64,000 nt of DNA, from the NCBI GenBank assembly GCA_026418275.1, contig JAOABQ010000051.1, positions 39,976-103,975 on the forward strand, in the 5' to 3' direction. The position numbers and the translations under genes were made by a program. The notes beneath the pieces were generated by a model that saw nothing but the letters and a program-made list of their open reading frames with translations, was not told the origin of the DNA and ran no database searches. How positions within the stretch are numbered: position 1 is the stretch's first letter; every line of letters begins with the position of its first letter. Shown here piece by piece: positions 55,001 to 62,849 of the stretch. The stretch is from Clostridia bacterium (GTDB taxonomy: Bacteria > Bacillota > Clostridia > Acetivibrionales > DSM-2933).

Positions 55001-55183
55001 TGTAAGAGCCTTACCGAGCATTAGATCGCCTTCAGCGTTTCCGCTCATAACTTCTAATGCATTTAATGTTGTTGCCTGTTCCTCATACTGAAATTCGGAA
55101 TCTGCGGCAAATGCAGGAACCATAGCTGTCAACATAACGGAAACAGCCAAGATAACTGCTAAAAGCTTTTTGAGATTTCTCAT
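52055..55183 (-). CDS. SLH-domain S-layer protein
   Basis: A secreted protein of about 1042 residues. The signal peptide is MRNLKKLLAVILAVSVMLTA followed by MVPAFAADS. About 200 residues then form three SLH-like repeats (LTRAEGVTFALKLIGK; VPNWAKGWVALAVELEVASG; ALTRDLATALVYGAL), which bind secondary cell wall polymer. A Big_4-like domain (YTDGKTAEVAVTW) and several SbsA-type Ig-like repeats (VTFSEPI, VVKFSEKINA, TYSKEID) follow. The ATG at 55183 has AAGGAGG 10 bases upstream. A strong promoter and a long leader suggest very high expression, as for a main S-layer protein and a likely acceptor of the glycan. Confidence 0.88.
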   Translation of the reverse strand: MRNLKKLLAVILAVSVMLTAMVPAFAADSEFQYEEQATTLNALEVMSGNAEGDLMLGKALTRAEGVTFALKLIGKTDADAEAAKEGADEVLAKFKDGKDVPNWAKGWVALAVELEVASGSTDGNFYPNKPLLGKDLASYINKALGFENVYSKAAFILADKAKSDVLVASLAADLNGSALTRDLATALVYGALTATAEGEETTVVEALVAGNADLAKVAEDAGLVTPAATIKSVAAPADVELTVGDDAAAKLPAKVTATYTDGKTAEVAVTWATVDTTKAAAKAAVKGTIEGFADGVSINVTVKALAVDFTLSATNFKEVVVTFNQAIDASKLVAANFAVTGNTVTVDSVAADNKSVVLNLGTALTAAGNSAEVTVKAAIAGADTKKTISNITDTGLPSIVSAAADGNSAIKVTFSEPINGSTITNSGEYKLDGQYFSQSAIPAMSGRVLTVVPTSRLAAGEHTLTVTASARDFAGYGIASSRDIKFTVGTDATAATVSFVSATQTQLVVKFSEKINALAASSITFTNGATAGTPTTTDNITWTIPNSGTAFAATGNTTVTFAKAGIVDTFGNVPAADLTLAFVATADTTRPTVTAVEFATDVQNKLYVTYSKEIDVTTGTYTLTETKADNTTATPAVSAAWFVDTTVTPNVTVKTKVVLQLGGAANFTPTSSYALQIRNVDDGPNPLKNKITDYYVAGLKVKDLTAAARTGVSVSGQSMYITFDDVLDASTVVAGNFVYVRGEDSKVVNGIPSGSTVELINSGKTIKLTWPTAVADATNGLNPANIVQIQYTGLKGTDANAITAAVVTKASQGGGIWAAPGTAPSIASAKLTGTNTVVVQLANFSNFIFDPGKALNDIVINNGVPQTITKTSPVYDATTGTITFTTVDTFAKNGTINSLQYTVYTATTRTLVDIYGQTLLAQAGTPLVDKIVPTVVGDIVNTGDHQNFTIDVSEELLDGLNGADFDLTGGTMEFSVVVDGALVPAAAVSYNSTTDKITINLGGAIASGKTFTVTFAPLSASTIKDKTNQNVLAAFTKSYTRP

Positions 55184-55323
55184 GTTCTCAAATCCTCCTT
55201 GTAGTTTTTTGAAGTAGGTCATTATTTTCAGAGTGGGTTACGCCTACTTCCTGATTGAATAACCCGGCTCCGTTTTACATCTTGCTCAAGATTGGCGTAC
55301 TTTACCTATCTTGATTCAAACAC

Positions 55324-55352
55324 ATTATATCATCGTGAAATTTTTGAGTCAA
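55324..55352 (-). promoter_or_regulatory. Strong sigma-A promoter of the S-layer gene
   Basis: TTGACT (55347-55352), a 17-base spacer and a perfect TATAAT (55324-55329) on the minus strand. The predicted 5' leader of about 135 bases contains a small palindrome (ATCTTG-AG-CAAGAT). Long leaders that stabilise mRNA are common for S-layer genes. Confidence 0.8.
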
Positions 55353-55416
55353 CAGACTGAAAACAAGTGTAAAGAAATTGTAATAGAATTGAAATAATAG
55401 TTGGTATAAAACAAAA

Positions 55417-55463
55417 AAATGCATGAAAAATGGAGCCTCAAAGGCTCCATTTTTCATGCATTT
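55417..55463 (-). terminator. Terminator of the SASP gene
   Basis: A 21-bp stem beginning AAATGCATGAAAAATGGAGC, 5-base loop, then seven T on the minus strand. It lies just downstream of the SASP stop codon and upstream of the S-layer promoter, insulating the two genes. Confidence 0.9.
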
Positions 55464-55478
55464 TCATTTAAAGAAGTA

Positions 55479-55652
55479 CTATTTGTTGCTGTAATTCCTT
55501 TCGGCCATTTCTATAGCTTTTTTAACTATATTTCCACAGTTTCTTGAACTTACAGCGCCCCAGCCTTCAGTGGCTACCGTGTTGTAGACTCCCAATTCCT
55601 TGGCTATCTCAGCCTTCAAACCTTCAGACATAAGACTTCTCTGTCTACTCAC
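55479..55652 (-). CDS. Small acid-soluble spore protein, alpha/beta type
   Basis: A 57-residue protein with a GTG start at 55652, preceded by AGGAGG 8 bases upstream. The sequence contains LMSEGLKAEIAKELGVYNTV and TEGWGAVSSRNCGNIVKKAI, the pattern of alpha/beta-type SASPs of the SspF subgroup. These proteins coat DNA in the forespore and are cut by GPR during germination (the ELG-containing site is present). It is expected to be transcribed by sigma-G, although no clear sigma-G promoter could be identified by eye. Confidence 0.92.
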   Translation of the reverse strand: MSRQRSLMSEGLKAEIAKELGVYNTVATEGWGAVSSRNCGNIVKKAIEMAERNYSNK

Positions 55653-55969
55653 AGTAAATTCCTCCTATAAATTTATTTAATCGCATGCCTGATTATTGTT
55701 TGTATTTTTTAAAAAATAATTACGGAAATTTTTACTTTGTCACAAGGTTACCTTTTCCGGGTTATGTTAATATACTGTATTATGAAAATTTGATTAAATT
55801 ACTATGTTAATTATGTTCCCAGCCCTTTATACCTTTCCGGGAAGGGACAATATACGGGGAATAATGATAAAACTGCATTTGCTGTACATCACCTCTAATC
55901 CCCTCACTATTAAAAATTTGACATAGTAGTGTTTACTCCACATTCTTAACAATAGAAGAAGGTGATTTT
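55653..55969. other. Divergent intergenic region between SASP and cwlJ
   Basis: About 317 bases between two divergently transcribed sporulation genes. The region is AT-rich and has no ORF with a ribosome site. I looked for sigma-E, sigma-G and sigma-K promoters and saw no convincing match. It presumably holds the promoters of both genes. Confidence 0.4.
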
Positions 55970-56413
55970 ATGCCGATGTCTACCAGGGAAATGTTTGCCC
56001 GGCTTATAAAATGCGAGGCCGGAGGCGAAGGTGAAAATGGTATGAGGGCTGTAGCAACGGTATTAATGAATAGGGTACATGTAGCTTCAGGCCAATATCT
56101 GAGAACCGGTCAAGGAGATTTGAGACGAGTAATAACAGAGCCTGGCGAATTTACCTGCTTACTTAATACAGTATACGGAGAAACAAACCCGCAGACGATA
56201 TGGGCTACTCCCCCTGAGGATATACATTATCAAATAGCCGACTGGGCTCTTGAAGGCAATGTGTTTCCCGGTGCAGCAGATACCCTATGGTACTACAATC
56301 CGTTTTTGCCCACATGTGCACAGTATTTCCCACGCAACCGATCGGGTGTCATATTCAATAGAGTAAACCAGCATTGTTTTTATACCCCTACATCACTATA
56401 TTATGAAACATAG
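55970..56413 (+). CDS. cwlJ: CwlJ-like spore cortex-lytic enzyme
   Basis: A 147-residue protein consisting of one SleB/CwlJ (Hydrolase_2) domain. STREMFARLIKCEAGGEGENG carries the catalytic glutamate, followed by GMRAVATVLMNRV and FPGAADTLWYYNP. There is no signal peptide and no peptidoglycan-binding domain, which is typical of CwlJ and not SleB. It acts on spore cortex peptidoglycan during germination. It is followed 77 bases later by gerQ, the coat protein that CwlJ needs in Bacillus. The start has GAAGGTG upstream. Confidence 0.88.
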   Translation: MPMSTREMFARLIKCEAGGEGENGMRAVATVLMNRVHVASGQYLRTGQGDLRRVITEPGEFTCLLNTVYGETNPQTIWATPPEDIHYQIADWALEGNVFPGAADTLWYYNPFLPTCAQYFPRNRSGVIFNRVNQHCFYTPTSLYYET

Positions 56414-56490
56414 ACTGCAATCAATTGATATGGAGTTCTTACTATTTATCCACTAAAAATAGTTATTAATACTAAATCAGGAGGTATTAT

Positions 56491-56952
56491 ATGAGCGAAT
56501 ATTTTTACGTTCCACCTTATGGTGACAATTACAAACGCCAACCCACCGGTTATCCTACCGGAATGCAATCCACCGGTTCCCAGCCAACATCTGCACAGCA
56601 GCCGATTATGCCGCTTTATCCTCTTGCTCCTATAGGAACTACACTGCCTACAGGGCTGCCTTTGGGTCCAACAACAGGAGGTGCCACCCCTTCACCCTTT
56701 GGAACCACCGCAACTCCCCCCGGTGAAGTTTCAGTTACTACTGTTGAAGGCGTAGCTTATATGCAGGGATTTTTAAGAACTCAGATTGGAAAAAGAGTCC
56801 GCGTAGAATTCCTGATAGGCAATATGTTGACCGACAGACTCGGTACACTTATGGGAGTCGGTGCAAGCTATATTTTAATTCGTCCTGAGGATAGTGACGA
56901 TTTGCTTGTAGCAGATCTTTATTCAATAAAATTTGTAACAGTATATATGTAA
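56491..56952 (+). CDS. gerQ: Spore coat protein GerQ
   Basis: A 153-residue protein. The first 85 residues are rich in Pro, Gly, Thr and Gln (for example GYPTGMQSTGSQPTSAQQP), and the C-terminal 65 residues hold the conserved GerQ domain (YMQGFLRTQIGKRVRVEFLI and GTLMGVGASYILIRPEDSDD). In Bacillus GerQ is needed for CwlJ placement in the coat and is cross-linked by transglutaminase; the glutamine-rich N-terminus fits this. It forms an operon with cwlJ. Confidence 0.9.
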   Translation: MSEYFYVPPYGDNYKRQPTGYPTGMQSTGSQPTSAQQPIMPLYPLAPIGTTLPTGLPLGPTTGGATPSPFGTTATPPGEVSVTTVEGVAYMQGFLRTQIGKRVRVEFLIGNMLTDRLGTLMGVGASYILIRPEDSDDLLVADLYSIKFVTVYM

Positions 56953-57014
56953 AGAAGAAACGCCACCAATCATATTTAATATAACAAAATTAACACATAA
57001 TACATTATGAGGTC

Positions 57015-57065
57015 TTAAGGCTGCGGTACATAGGCTATATAAAATGCCCGTACCCGCAGCCTTAA
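57015..57065. terminator. Inverted repeat between convergent gerQ and CBS genes
   Basis: TTAAGGCTGCGG-TAC (57015-57029) pairs with GTACCCGCAGCCTTAA (57050-57065), a 15-bp stem with one bulge and a 20-base loop. It lies between two converging genes and probably acts as a shared terminator. No strong T-tract follows on either strand, so efficiency is uncertain. Confidence 0.5.
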
Positions 57066-57080
57066 TTCAAACTTCCATGT

Positions 57081-57512
57081 TTACATCTTTTGAGGCTTTG
57101 ATGGCCTTGAAATTTCCGAAAGTGCTTCCGATGCTTCAGTATCGTATCTAGGCTCTGTTGCAATATCACCTAGAGCTATAATTCCTATTACTTTGTTATT
57201 TTCAACTACGGGCAATCTTCTTATTTGATTTTTGGACATTATATCAGATACAACATTTATATCCATGTCGCCTGTTGCAGTTGTTACCTGTGATGTCATA
57301 ACATCTTTTACCGGTGTACTTTGGGGGTTTGTTCCATGGGCAATATTTCTTACTACTATATCTCTGTCTGTAATAATTCCCACAACTCCATTTTGATCAC
57401 AAACCGGGATTGACCCTACATTATGCTTCTGCATTAATTGTGCTGCTTCTGTCACCGACGACATCGGGTTAATGTAAGCTACATTCTTAGTCATCACATC
57501 TCTAACTTTCAT
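57081..57512 (-). CDS. CBS-domain protein
   Basis: A 143-residue protein formed by two CBS domains (residues 1-62 and 70-130). The first begins VRDVMTKNVAYINPMSSVTEA, and both contain the GIITDRDIV/GIIALGDI pattern. Such stand-alone CBS pairs bind adenosine nucleotides and act as energy sensors, but this protein has no effector domain. It stands alone between the gerQ operon and a divergent hydrolase gene. The function is unknown. Confidence 0.88.
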   Translation of the reverse strand: MKVRDVMTKNVAYINPMSSVTEAAQLMQKHNVGSIPVCDQNGVVGIITDRDIVVRNIAHGTNPQSTPVKDVMTSQVTTATGDMDINVVSDIMSKNQIRRLPVVENNKVIGIIALGDIATEPRYDTEASEALSEISRPSKPQKM

Positions 57513-57608
57513 TTAAACATCCTCCTTTTATAATAAATAGTGACTGCATAATCATTACCAAATGTTTTTACAACTTATGAACTTATAATCACCTGTACTT
57601 TTGTTGTA

Positions 57609-57635
57609 AAAAGCATATTATAATTATGCTTTTTT
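57609..57635. terminator. Terminator-like hairpin between divergent genes
   Basis: AAAAGCATA (57609-57617) pairs with TATGCTTTT (57625-57633), with a 7-base loop and a following run of T on the plus strand. It lies between two divergently transcribed genes, where no terminator is needed. It may mark a small unannotated RNA or a deleted gene. The rest of the 57513-57817 gap shows no ORF with a ribosome site. Confidence 0.4.
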
Positions 57636-57761
57636 AAATCGCTATATTATTGTTTCCATAATCAAAAAAATAATATTCACAATATGTATTTATCCTATTT
57701 ACTGCCGCTCCGCCCAATACGCTCAGTTATAAAAATTACCATTTTGTACTGATATTTAAAT

Positions 57762-57769
57762 GATATAAT
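57762..57769 (+). promoter_or_regulatory. Extended -10 promoter for the lipase-like gene
   Basis: TGATATAAT has the TG-N-TATAAT form, with the hexamer at 57764-57769, about 55 bases before the ATG at 57824. The -35 region is poor, which fits an extended -10 promoter. Confidence 0.45.
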
Positions 57770-57823
57770 AAAAGTAAAAATGAATGCATCGAAGCAGTTA
57801 AATTATTTATAGGAACGGTGCTT

Positions 57824-58954
57824 ATGGCTTCTAAAGTATCCTTAAAGCTAGGAATAAAATTGACATTGATTTTTTCATTGCTTGTTATTCTGTTTTTTAA
57901 TACCAATGATTTGCTAAATATTTTGAGATATGAAATATCAGCCAAGAAAGATATAATTTTAACCGTTAAGTTATTAAATCCACAGGTTTCTGCTATCGCA
58001 TCCGAAAGCTCAAACAGGCTTTACTTCATTGTAGCCGCAAAAAACTCTCTGGGAGAAAATATACCTAAAGCGCACATTAATTTATCCGTTTCCGATAACC
58101 TGGGTAAAATAACTGCCTCTTCAAAAAGAACCGATACAAAGGGAGAAATATTTGCCTTCTATTCTCCTCCTGAACATATTAAAAGTGAAAGAACTGTATC
58201 AATATCTGCACGGCTAAATGGAACTGATATAGAGTCATCGCTGAAATTTAAGCTTATTCATGTACCTGTTGTATTTATACATGGTTATAATGCCGAAGGT
58301 TCTATCTTTGACAGCTTGAGGGAATTTCTTTCCCATAGGCATATCAGTGGAACCGCAATAACTTATGACTCCAAAAAAGGTGTTTCATCTGCCGCCGATG
58401 ATCTAGACGGTTTTATCAATAAGGAAAAAGCATCGCTTATGTCCCAGGGAATACAGGTTAATAAGTTTGATATCATAGCACATAGTATGGGCGGATTAGT
58501 TGCTAGATATTACACATGCAGTCAGAATTATATACAGAAGGAAGATATACGAAAAATAATTTTTGCCTCAGTACCACAGAAAGGCTCTCCATGGGCATCA
58601 ATTGCTGCAGGCTATTATGCAAACCAGGGCATCGCTGACTTAATACCCGATAGCCAACTTATATCCCATCAACTTCCTGGAATGCTTAATAAAGGACTGA
58701 ATACTCATATTCAGGCGGGAAGTATAATTGCCCAGTTTGATGAGGTGGTTTCCCTCGAAAGTTCAAGTCTTGACGAATGGATAATACCAACCGATGTCTT
58801 TAGCATAGGAGAAAACAACTTTACAGTGGATAAATTTATGAGTGGAAATATAATGGAGGCCCCAAACCATAAAAATATATTGAATAATAAAAAAGTATTT
58901 GAAAAGATATCCGAAATGTTGGATTCGGAATTACCCTATCCATCTGCACGGTAA
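57824..58954 (+). CDS. Membrane-anchored alpha/beta hydrolase with Ig-like domain
   Basis: A protein of about 376 residues. A transmembrane or signal segment lies at residues 8-26 (LTLIFSLLVILFFN). Residues 45-145 resemble an invasin-like Ig domain (Big_1: NSLGENIPKAHINLSVSDNLG and TDTKGEIFAFYSPP). The hydrolase domain follows with VVFIHGYNAEG (oxyanion loop) and IIAHSMGGLVARYY, where Ser in AHSMG is the nucleophile, as in PGAP1/lipase-like enzymes. A candidate catalytic His is in APNHKNIL near the C-terminus. It probably faces the cell surface. The ATG at 57824 is preferred over a GTG at 57818 because AGGA lies 9 bases away. Confidence 0.75.
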   Translation: MASKVSLKLGIKLTLIFSLLVILFFNTNDLLNILRYEISAKKDIILTVKLLNPQVSAIASESSNRLYFIVAAKNSLGENIPKAHINLSVSDNLGKITASSKRTDTKGEIFAFYSPPEHIKSERTVSISARLNGTDIESSLKFKLIHVPVVFIHGYNAEGSIFDSLREFLSHRHISGTAITYDSKKGVSSAADDLDGFINKEKASLMSQGIQVNKFDIIAHSMGGLVARYYTCSQNYIQKEDIRKIIFASVPQKGSPWASIAAGYYANQGIADLIPDSQLISHQLPGMLNKGLNTHIQAGSIIAQFDEVVSLESSSLDEWIIPTDVFSIGENNFTVDKFMSGNIMEAPNHKNILNNKKVFEKISEMLDSELPYPSAR

Positions 58955-59023
58955 TCGATGTATTTATTTAATTGTAAGCATTATAGGACTATTTAACTCT
59001 TTATTAATAACTTTTCTCATAAG

Positions 59024-59160
59024 TTTTCCACATGGCTGTGGATAATTATAAAATCACATATAGCCCTCAAAGCCTTATTTTATCTAGGTTTACCAGTTTT
59101 GTATTATGTATACCGATGTTTTTTCCATATTCCTGTGGATTGTTTTTTGTTTTATCCACA
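59024..59160. promoter_or_regulatory. Cluster of DnaA-box-like sequences
   Basis: Within 137 AT-rich bases there are two perfect DnaA boxes, TGTGGATAA (59037-59045, minus orientation) and TTATCCACA (59152-59160, plus), and two near matches, TTTTCCACA (59024-59032) and TGTGGATTG (59134-59142). They form two inverted pairs. The region lies between the hydrolase gene and nadC and holds no ORF. dnaA or dnaN are not in the window, so this may be a DnaA-titration site and not oriC. Confidence 0.45.
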
Positions 59161-59201
59161 AGTCGTCATTACATCTTGACTTAACAATAAATTAATAATT
59201 C

Positions 59202-59244
59202 AATAAGGAAAAAGAGCAAATGTAATTTGCTCTTTTTCCTTATT
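59202..59244. terminator. Bidirectional terminator between convergent genes
   Basis: A perfect 19-bp stem (AATAAGGAAAAAGAGCAAA with its complement) and a 5-base loop, between the convergent hydrolase and nadC genes. The internal A/T runs give a T-rich tail on both strands. Confidence 0.85.
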
Positions 59245-59255
59245 GCTACTAATAT

Positions 59256-60089
59256 TTACTCTATATTCATACTTATATCAAGAGCCTTAACCGAGTGTGT
59301 CAATTCTCCTACAGAAATTATATCTACTCCCGTTTCGGCAATTTCCCTTATTCTATCCAGGCTTACATTCCCGGACGCCTCAACTATAGCCCTTTTGGAG
59401 ATAATCCCCACTGCCTCTTTCATCATCCCGATACTCATATTATCCAGCATTATAATATCGGCGCCTGCCTCTAAAGCTTCCCTTACCTGCACTATTGTTT
59501 CTGTTTCAACTTCTATCTTAATTGTATGGGGTATACTTTTTCTTGCAAGCTCAACAGCTCGTAATATGCTTCCAGCAGCTTCTATATGATTATCTTTTAT
59601 TAAAACTCCATCGGATAAAGAAAATCTATGGTTTGAGCCGCCTCCTGTTCTAACAGCATATTTGTCCATTAGTCTTAATCCAGGAACTGTTTTCCGAGTA
59701 TCGGTAACCTTTGCAGGTAAATCCTTTACCCTGCTGCAGTACTCGTGTGTTTTGGTTGCAATTCCGGAAAGCCTTTGAAGAATATTCAGTGCGGTTCTCT
59801 CACCTTTTAGCAACGCCCTGGTATTTCCCCTAACCTCTGCAATAGTATCGCCTTTACTTATCTTATCTCCATCATTAATAATTCTTTTAAATACTATTCC
59901 CTTATCAATAAGTTCAAACACCCTATTACATATATCCAGTCCAGCTACTATCCCATTTTCCTTTGCGATAAAAATAGCACTCGAAACTGCATCCTTAGCA
60001 ATTATACTATCGGTTGTTATATCTCCGAGAGGCATATCTTCCTTAAAAGATTTCATTATGATTTCGTCAATATATAACTTGTCCAGCAT
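59256..60089 (-). CDS. nadC: Nicotinate-nucleotide pyrophosphorylase (carboxylating)
   Basis: A 277-residue quinolinate phosphoribosyltransferase. ALLKGERTALNILQRLSGIAT, VTDTRKTVPGLRLMDKYAV and GGGSNHRFSLSDGVLIKDNH are the substrate-binding motifs, and EAGADIIMLDNMS is near the C-terminus. It converts quinolinate and PRPP to nicotinate mononucleotide, the third step of de novo NAD synthesis. It is the last gene of nadA-nadB-nadC, 39 bases after nadB. Confidence 0.95.
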   Translation of the reverse strand: MLDKLYIDEIIMKSFKEDMPLGDITTDSIIAKDAVSSAIFIAKENGIVAGLDICNRVFELIDKGIVFKRIINDGDKISKGDTIAEVRGNTRALLKGERTALNILQRLSGIATKTHEYCSRVKDLPAKVTDTRKTVPGLRLMDKYAVRTGGGSNHRFSLSDGVLIKDNHIEAAGSILRAVELARKSIPHTIKIEVETETIVQVREALEAGADIIMLDNMSIGMMKEAVGIISKRAIVEASGNVSLDRIREIAETGVDIISVGELTHSVKALDISMNIE

Positions 60090-60128
60090 AAGCCAAGCTC
60101 TCCTTAAACTCCAAAAAAAATTGTAGAT

Positions 60129-61724
60129 TTAATTTCTTACTTTTAATAGATTTCTCTTCCATTTTTCATCATCTGTCTTGTTAAAGTCCGATCGATAATG
60201 CGCCCCTCTGCTTTCCTCTCTCTCAAGGGAAGAATCTATAACAAGCTTTGATATGAGCAGCATGTTCTGCAATTCAAATTCCTTTATGGTTTCACTTTTT
60301 AAGTTGCCTATTTCCTCATAAAAGCTATCTATCTTTTGTTTTGCAAGCATTAGACCATCTCTGTTTCTTAAGATTCCTACATACTCTGTCATCAATTTTT
60401 GCAGTTCTTTCCGAATTCCCTCAATATTTACTTCTTTTTTCGTGTAATTATTTCGGCTCTTTATATCAAGTGCATAATTATCAGTTCTATTTTTAAGAAT
60501 TTCTACTACTTCCTCACCAATTTTATGTCCGAAAACAAGGCCTTCAAGCAAGGAATTACTTGCCAGCCTATTTGCCCCGTGAATTCCGTTACAGGCAGCC
60601 TCACCACAGGCGTAAAAGCCTTTTATTGATGTTCTCCCAAAAACATCGGTGCGGATTCCTCCCATGCAATAGTGCTCTGCTGGTGCTACGGGAATATAAT
60701 CCTTTGAAATATCTATTCCATAGCCAAGGCATGTCTTAAATATATTAGGAAAGCGGTTTTCCAGATAATCTGTGCTTTTGAACGTTATATCCAGATACAC
60801 ATAATCCGAACCGGTTTTAACCATTTCTTCAAATATAGCTCTTGACACGACATCCCTAGGAGCAAGTTCATTAAGTTCATGATATTCAGGCATGAACCTC
60901 TTACCATTCACGTTCCTTAGAATTGCCCCTTCCCCTCTAACAGCTTCCGAAATCAGAAAGCTTTTATTTTCATGATGGTATAGAACTGTTGGATGAAACT
61001 GAATAAATTCCAAATCCATCAATTCACAACCAGCTCTATATGCCAGCCCCAGTCCATCACCTGTAGCCACATCAGGATTTGTTGTATTTGAGTAGATTTG
61101 TCCGAATCCCCCTGTTGCACAAACCACAATATCTGATATATATGCCTTCAAAGACATTGTCTCTTCGTCCAAAGCCAGTATTCCTTTACACACGTTTCCT
61201 TCTGTCAAGATGTCTACGGCAAATACTCTTTCTTTAATCTTGATATTATCCTTGGCTTTTACAACATAAATTAATTTGTCGCATACCTCTTTGCCGGTAG
61301 AATCACCAGCATGAATAATTCTATTTTTACTGTGGGCACCTTCTCTTGTAAGTGAAAGCTGCTCGGGACTCTCTTTATCAAAATTTACACCGAATTTCAG
61401 TAAATTTTCTATGTTTTGTGCCGCCTCATTTACTAATATCCATACACTCTTTTCATCACATAGTCCGGCACCGGCGTATATGGTATCTCTGTAATGAAAT
61501 TCCGGTGAATCCCCTTTATCAAGGGATACTGCTATCCCACCCTGCGCCAGTACGGAATTGCTTATATCAATGCTCTCTTTCGTTAATATGGCAATTTTAT
61601 ATTCTTCAGGGATTTCAAGGGCTGTATATACACCCGCAATGCCGCTCCCTATTATTAATACATCATAGTATTCCTTTTCAATATCTTTAAGATTAAAATC
61701 TATTAAATATCTGCCTTGATTCAA
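60129..61724 (-). CDS. nadB: L-aspartate oxidase
   Basis: A 531-residue flavoprotein. DVLIIGSGIAGVYTALEI is the FAD-binding motif; SVLAQGGIAVSLDKGDSPEF, EFIQFHPTVLY and YACGEAACNGIHGANRLASN are the conserved substrate and FAD motifs of the succinate dehydrogenase/fumarate reductase/NadB family. It oxidises aspartate to iminoaspartate, probably with fumarate as electron acceptor in an anaerobe. The context between nadA and nadC confirms NadB and not a fumarate reductase. Confidence 0.95.
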   Translation of the reverse strand: MNQGRYLIDFNLKDIEKEYYDVLIIGSGIAGVYTALEIPEEYKIAILTKESIDISNSVLAQGGIAVSLDKGDSPEFHYRDTIYAGAGLCDEKSVWILVNEAAQNIENLLKFGVNFDKESPEQLSLTREGAHSKNRIIHAGDSTGKEVCDKLIYVVKAKDNIKIKERVFAVDILTEGNVCKGILALDEETMSLKAYISDIVVCATGGFGQIYSNTTNPDVATGDGLGLAYRAGCELMDLEFIQFHPTVLYHHENKSFLISEAVRGEGAILRNVNGKRFMPEYHELNELAPRDVVSRAIFEEMVKTGSDYVYLDITFKSTDYLENRFPNIFKTCLGYGIDISKDYIPVAPAEHYCMGGIRTDVFGRTSIKGFYACGEAACNGIHGANRLASNSLLEGLVFGHKIGEEVVEILKNRTDNYALDIKSRNNYTKKEVNIEGIRKELQKLMTEYVGILRNRDGLMLAKQKIDSFYEEIGNLKSETIKEFELQNMLLISKLVIDSSLEREESRGAHYRSDFNKTDDEKWKRNLLKVRN

Positions 61725-61805
61725 GGTTTTTTCCTTCTTTCAATCTTTTATAAGTAAGTAATCGAACTTACCATCAATATATGGTAACAAAGCCCTTTAA
61801 AACTT

Positions 61806-61835
61806 GTTAAGTGAAACATGGCTGTTTCACTTAAC
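61806..61835. repeat. 13-bp perfect inverted repeat in the nadA-nadB gap
   Basis: GTTAAGTGAAACA and its exact complement flank a 4-base TGGC loop. It lies in the 150-base gap between nadA and nadB. On the minus strand it is followed by a weak T-tract (AAGTTTT), so it may be an attenuator or a partial terminator that lowers nadBC relative to nadA. It could also be a regulator-binding site. No known NAD repressor site (NiaR, NadR) is recognised in it. Confidence 0.55.
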
Positions 61836-61874
61836 ATTTCAAGCTATATATTTAAATTATCAATATATTAATCC

Positions 61875-62786
61875 TCAGGTTATTTCAAGCATTCTGTCTA
61901 ATGCCCTTTTTGCCCTTATTCTTATATCTTCTTCCAATTCGATAACATTTTTCATACTTCTTAGTGCTTCATAAACACTTTCCAGAGATGTTTTCTTCAT
62001 ATTAGGACATATAAGACCCTGTGACATTAAATAGAAGGTTTTATCCGGGTTATTTTGCTTTAGTGTATACATTACACCCATTTCTGTACCTATAATAAAC
62101 TTCTTACAGTCAGAATCTGTAGCATATTCAATTATCTGTTTTGTGCTGCCTACATAATCAGCTACTTCTACAATTTCCGGCTGACACTCGGGGTGAACAA
62201 GCAACAAGGCATCCTTATGCAGTTCCTTGATCTTTTTCACTTCGTCCAGCTTAACTCTATGGTGTGTTATACAAAAACCATTCCAAAGATTTACCTTCTT
62301 TTCCGGTACAAACTGGGACACATAATTTCCAAGGTTTTTGTCCGGTACAAATAAAATTTCCTTTTCCTTAATTGATTGAACTACTTTTATAGCATTTGAG
62401 GACGTACAGCATATATCACACTCAGCCTTAACTTCAGCAGAAGAATTTATATAACAGACTACCACTGCACCAGGGTATTTCTTTTTTTCTTCTCTTAATG
62501 CCTCGGCTGTAACCATATCAGCCATAGGACATCCTGCATCCAGTTCCGGAAGTAATACTGTCTTATCCGGTGCAAGTATCTTTGCACTTTCAGCCATGAA
62601 ATGTACTCCACAATATACAATGATTTTAGCATCATTATTGGCGCAAAATTTACTAAGAGCAAAGGAATCTCCAACTAAATCTGCAATTTCTTGAACTTCA
62701 TCCTTCTGATAATTGTGTGCTACTATTACTGCGTTATGCTTATGTTTAAGCTCATTTATGCTTTTTACAAGTAAATCCTTTTCCAT
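61875..62786 (-). CDS. nadA: Quinolinate synthase A
   Basis: A 303-residue [4Fe-4S] enzyme. The three cluster cysteines are in [16 protein letters not shown], in the CDICC region after AEVKAE, and in [38 protein letters not shown] is the N-terminal substrate motif. It condenses iminoaspartate with dihydroxyacetone phosphate to quinolinate. The length matches the 300-residue type found in Clostridia. It is the first gene of the NAD operon. Confidence 0.95.
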   Translation of the reverse strand: MEKDLLVKSINELKHKHNAVIVAHNYQKDEVQEIADLVGDSFALSKFCANNDAKIIVYCGVHFMAESAKILAPDKTVLLPELDAGCPMADMVTAEALREEKKKYPGAVVVCYINSSAEVKAECDICCTSSNAIKVVQSIKEKEILFVPDKNLGNYVSQFVPEKKVNLWNGFCITHHRVKLDEVKKIKELHKDALLLVHPECQPEIVEVADYVGSTKQIIEYATDSDCKKFIIGTEMGVMYTLKQNNPDKTFYLMSQGLICPNMKKTSLESVYEALRSMKNVIELEEDIRIRAKRALDRMLEIT

Positions 62787-62849
62787 AGTGTTTTTATTTT
62801 ACCCACCTATATTGCAAGATTTTGTTTTACTGATTTCATACTTTCCCTT

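Noticed and set aside
59024..59160. DnaA-box cluster as the chromosomal origin
   Set aside because: No dnaA, dnaN or other origin-linked genes are nearby and the number of boxes is small for a bacterial oriC.
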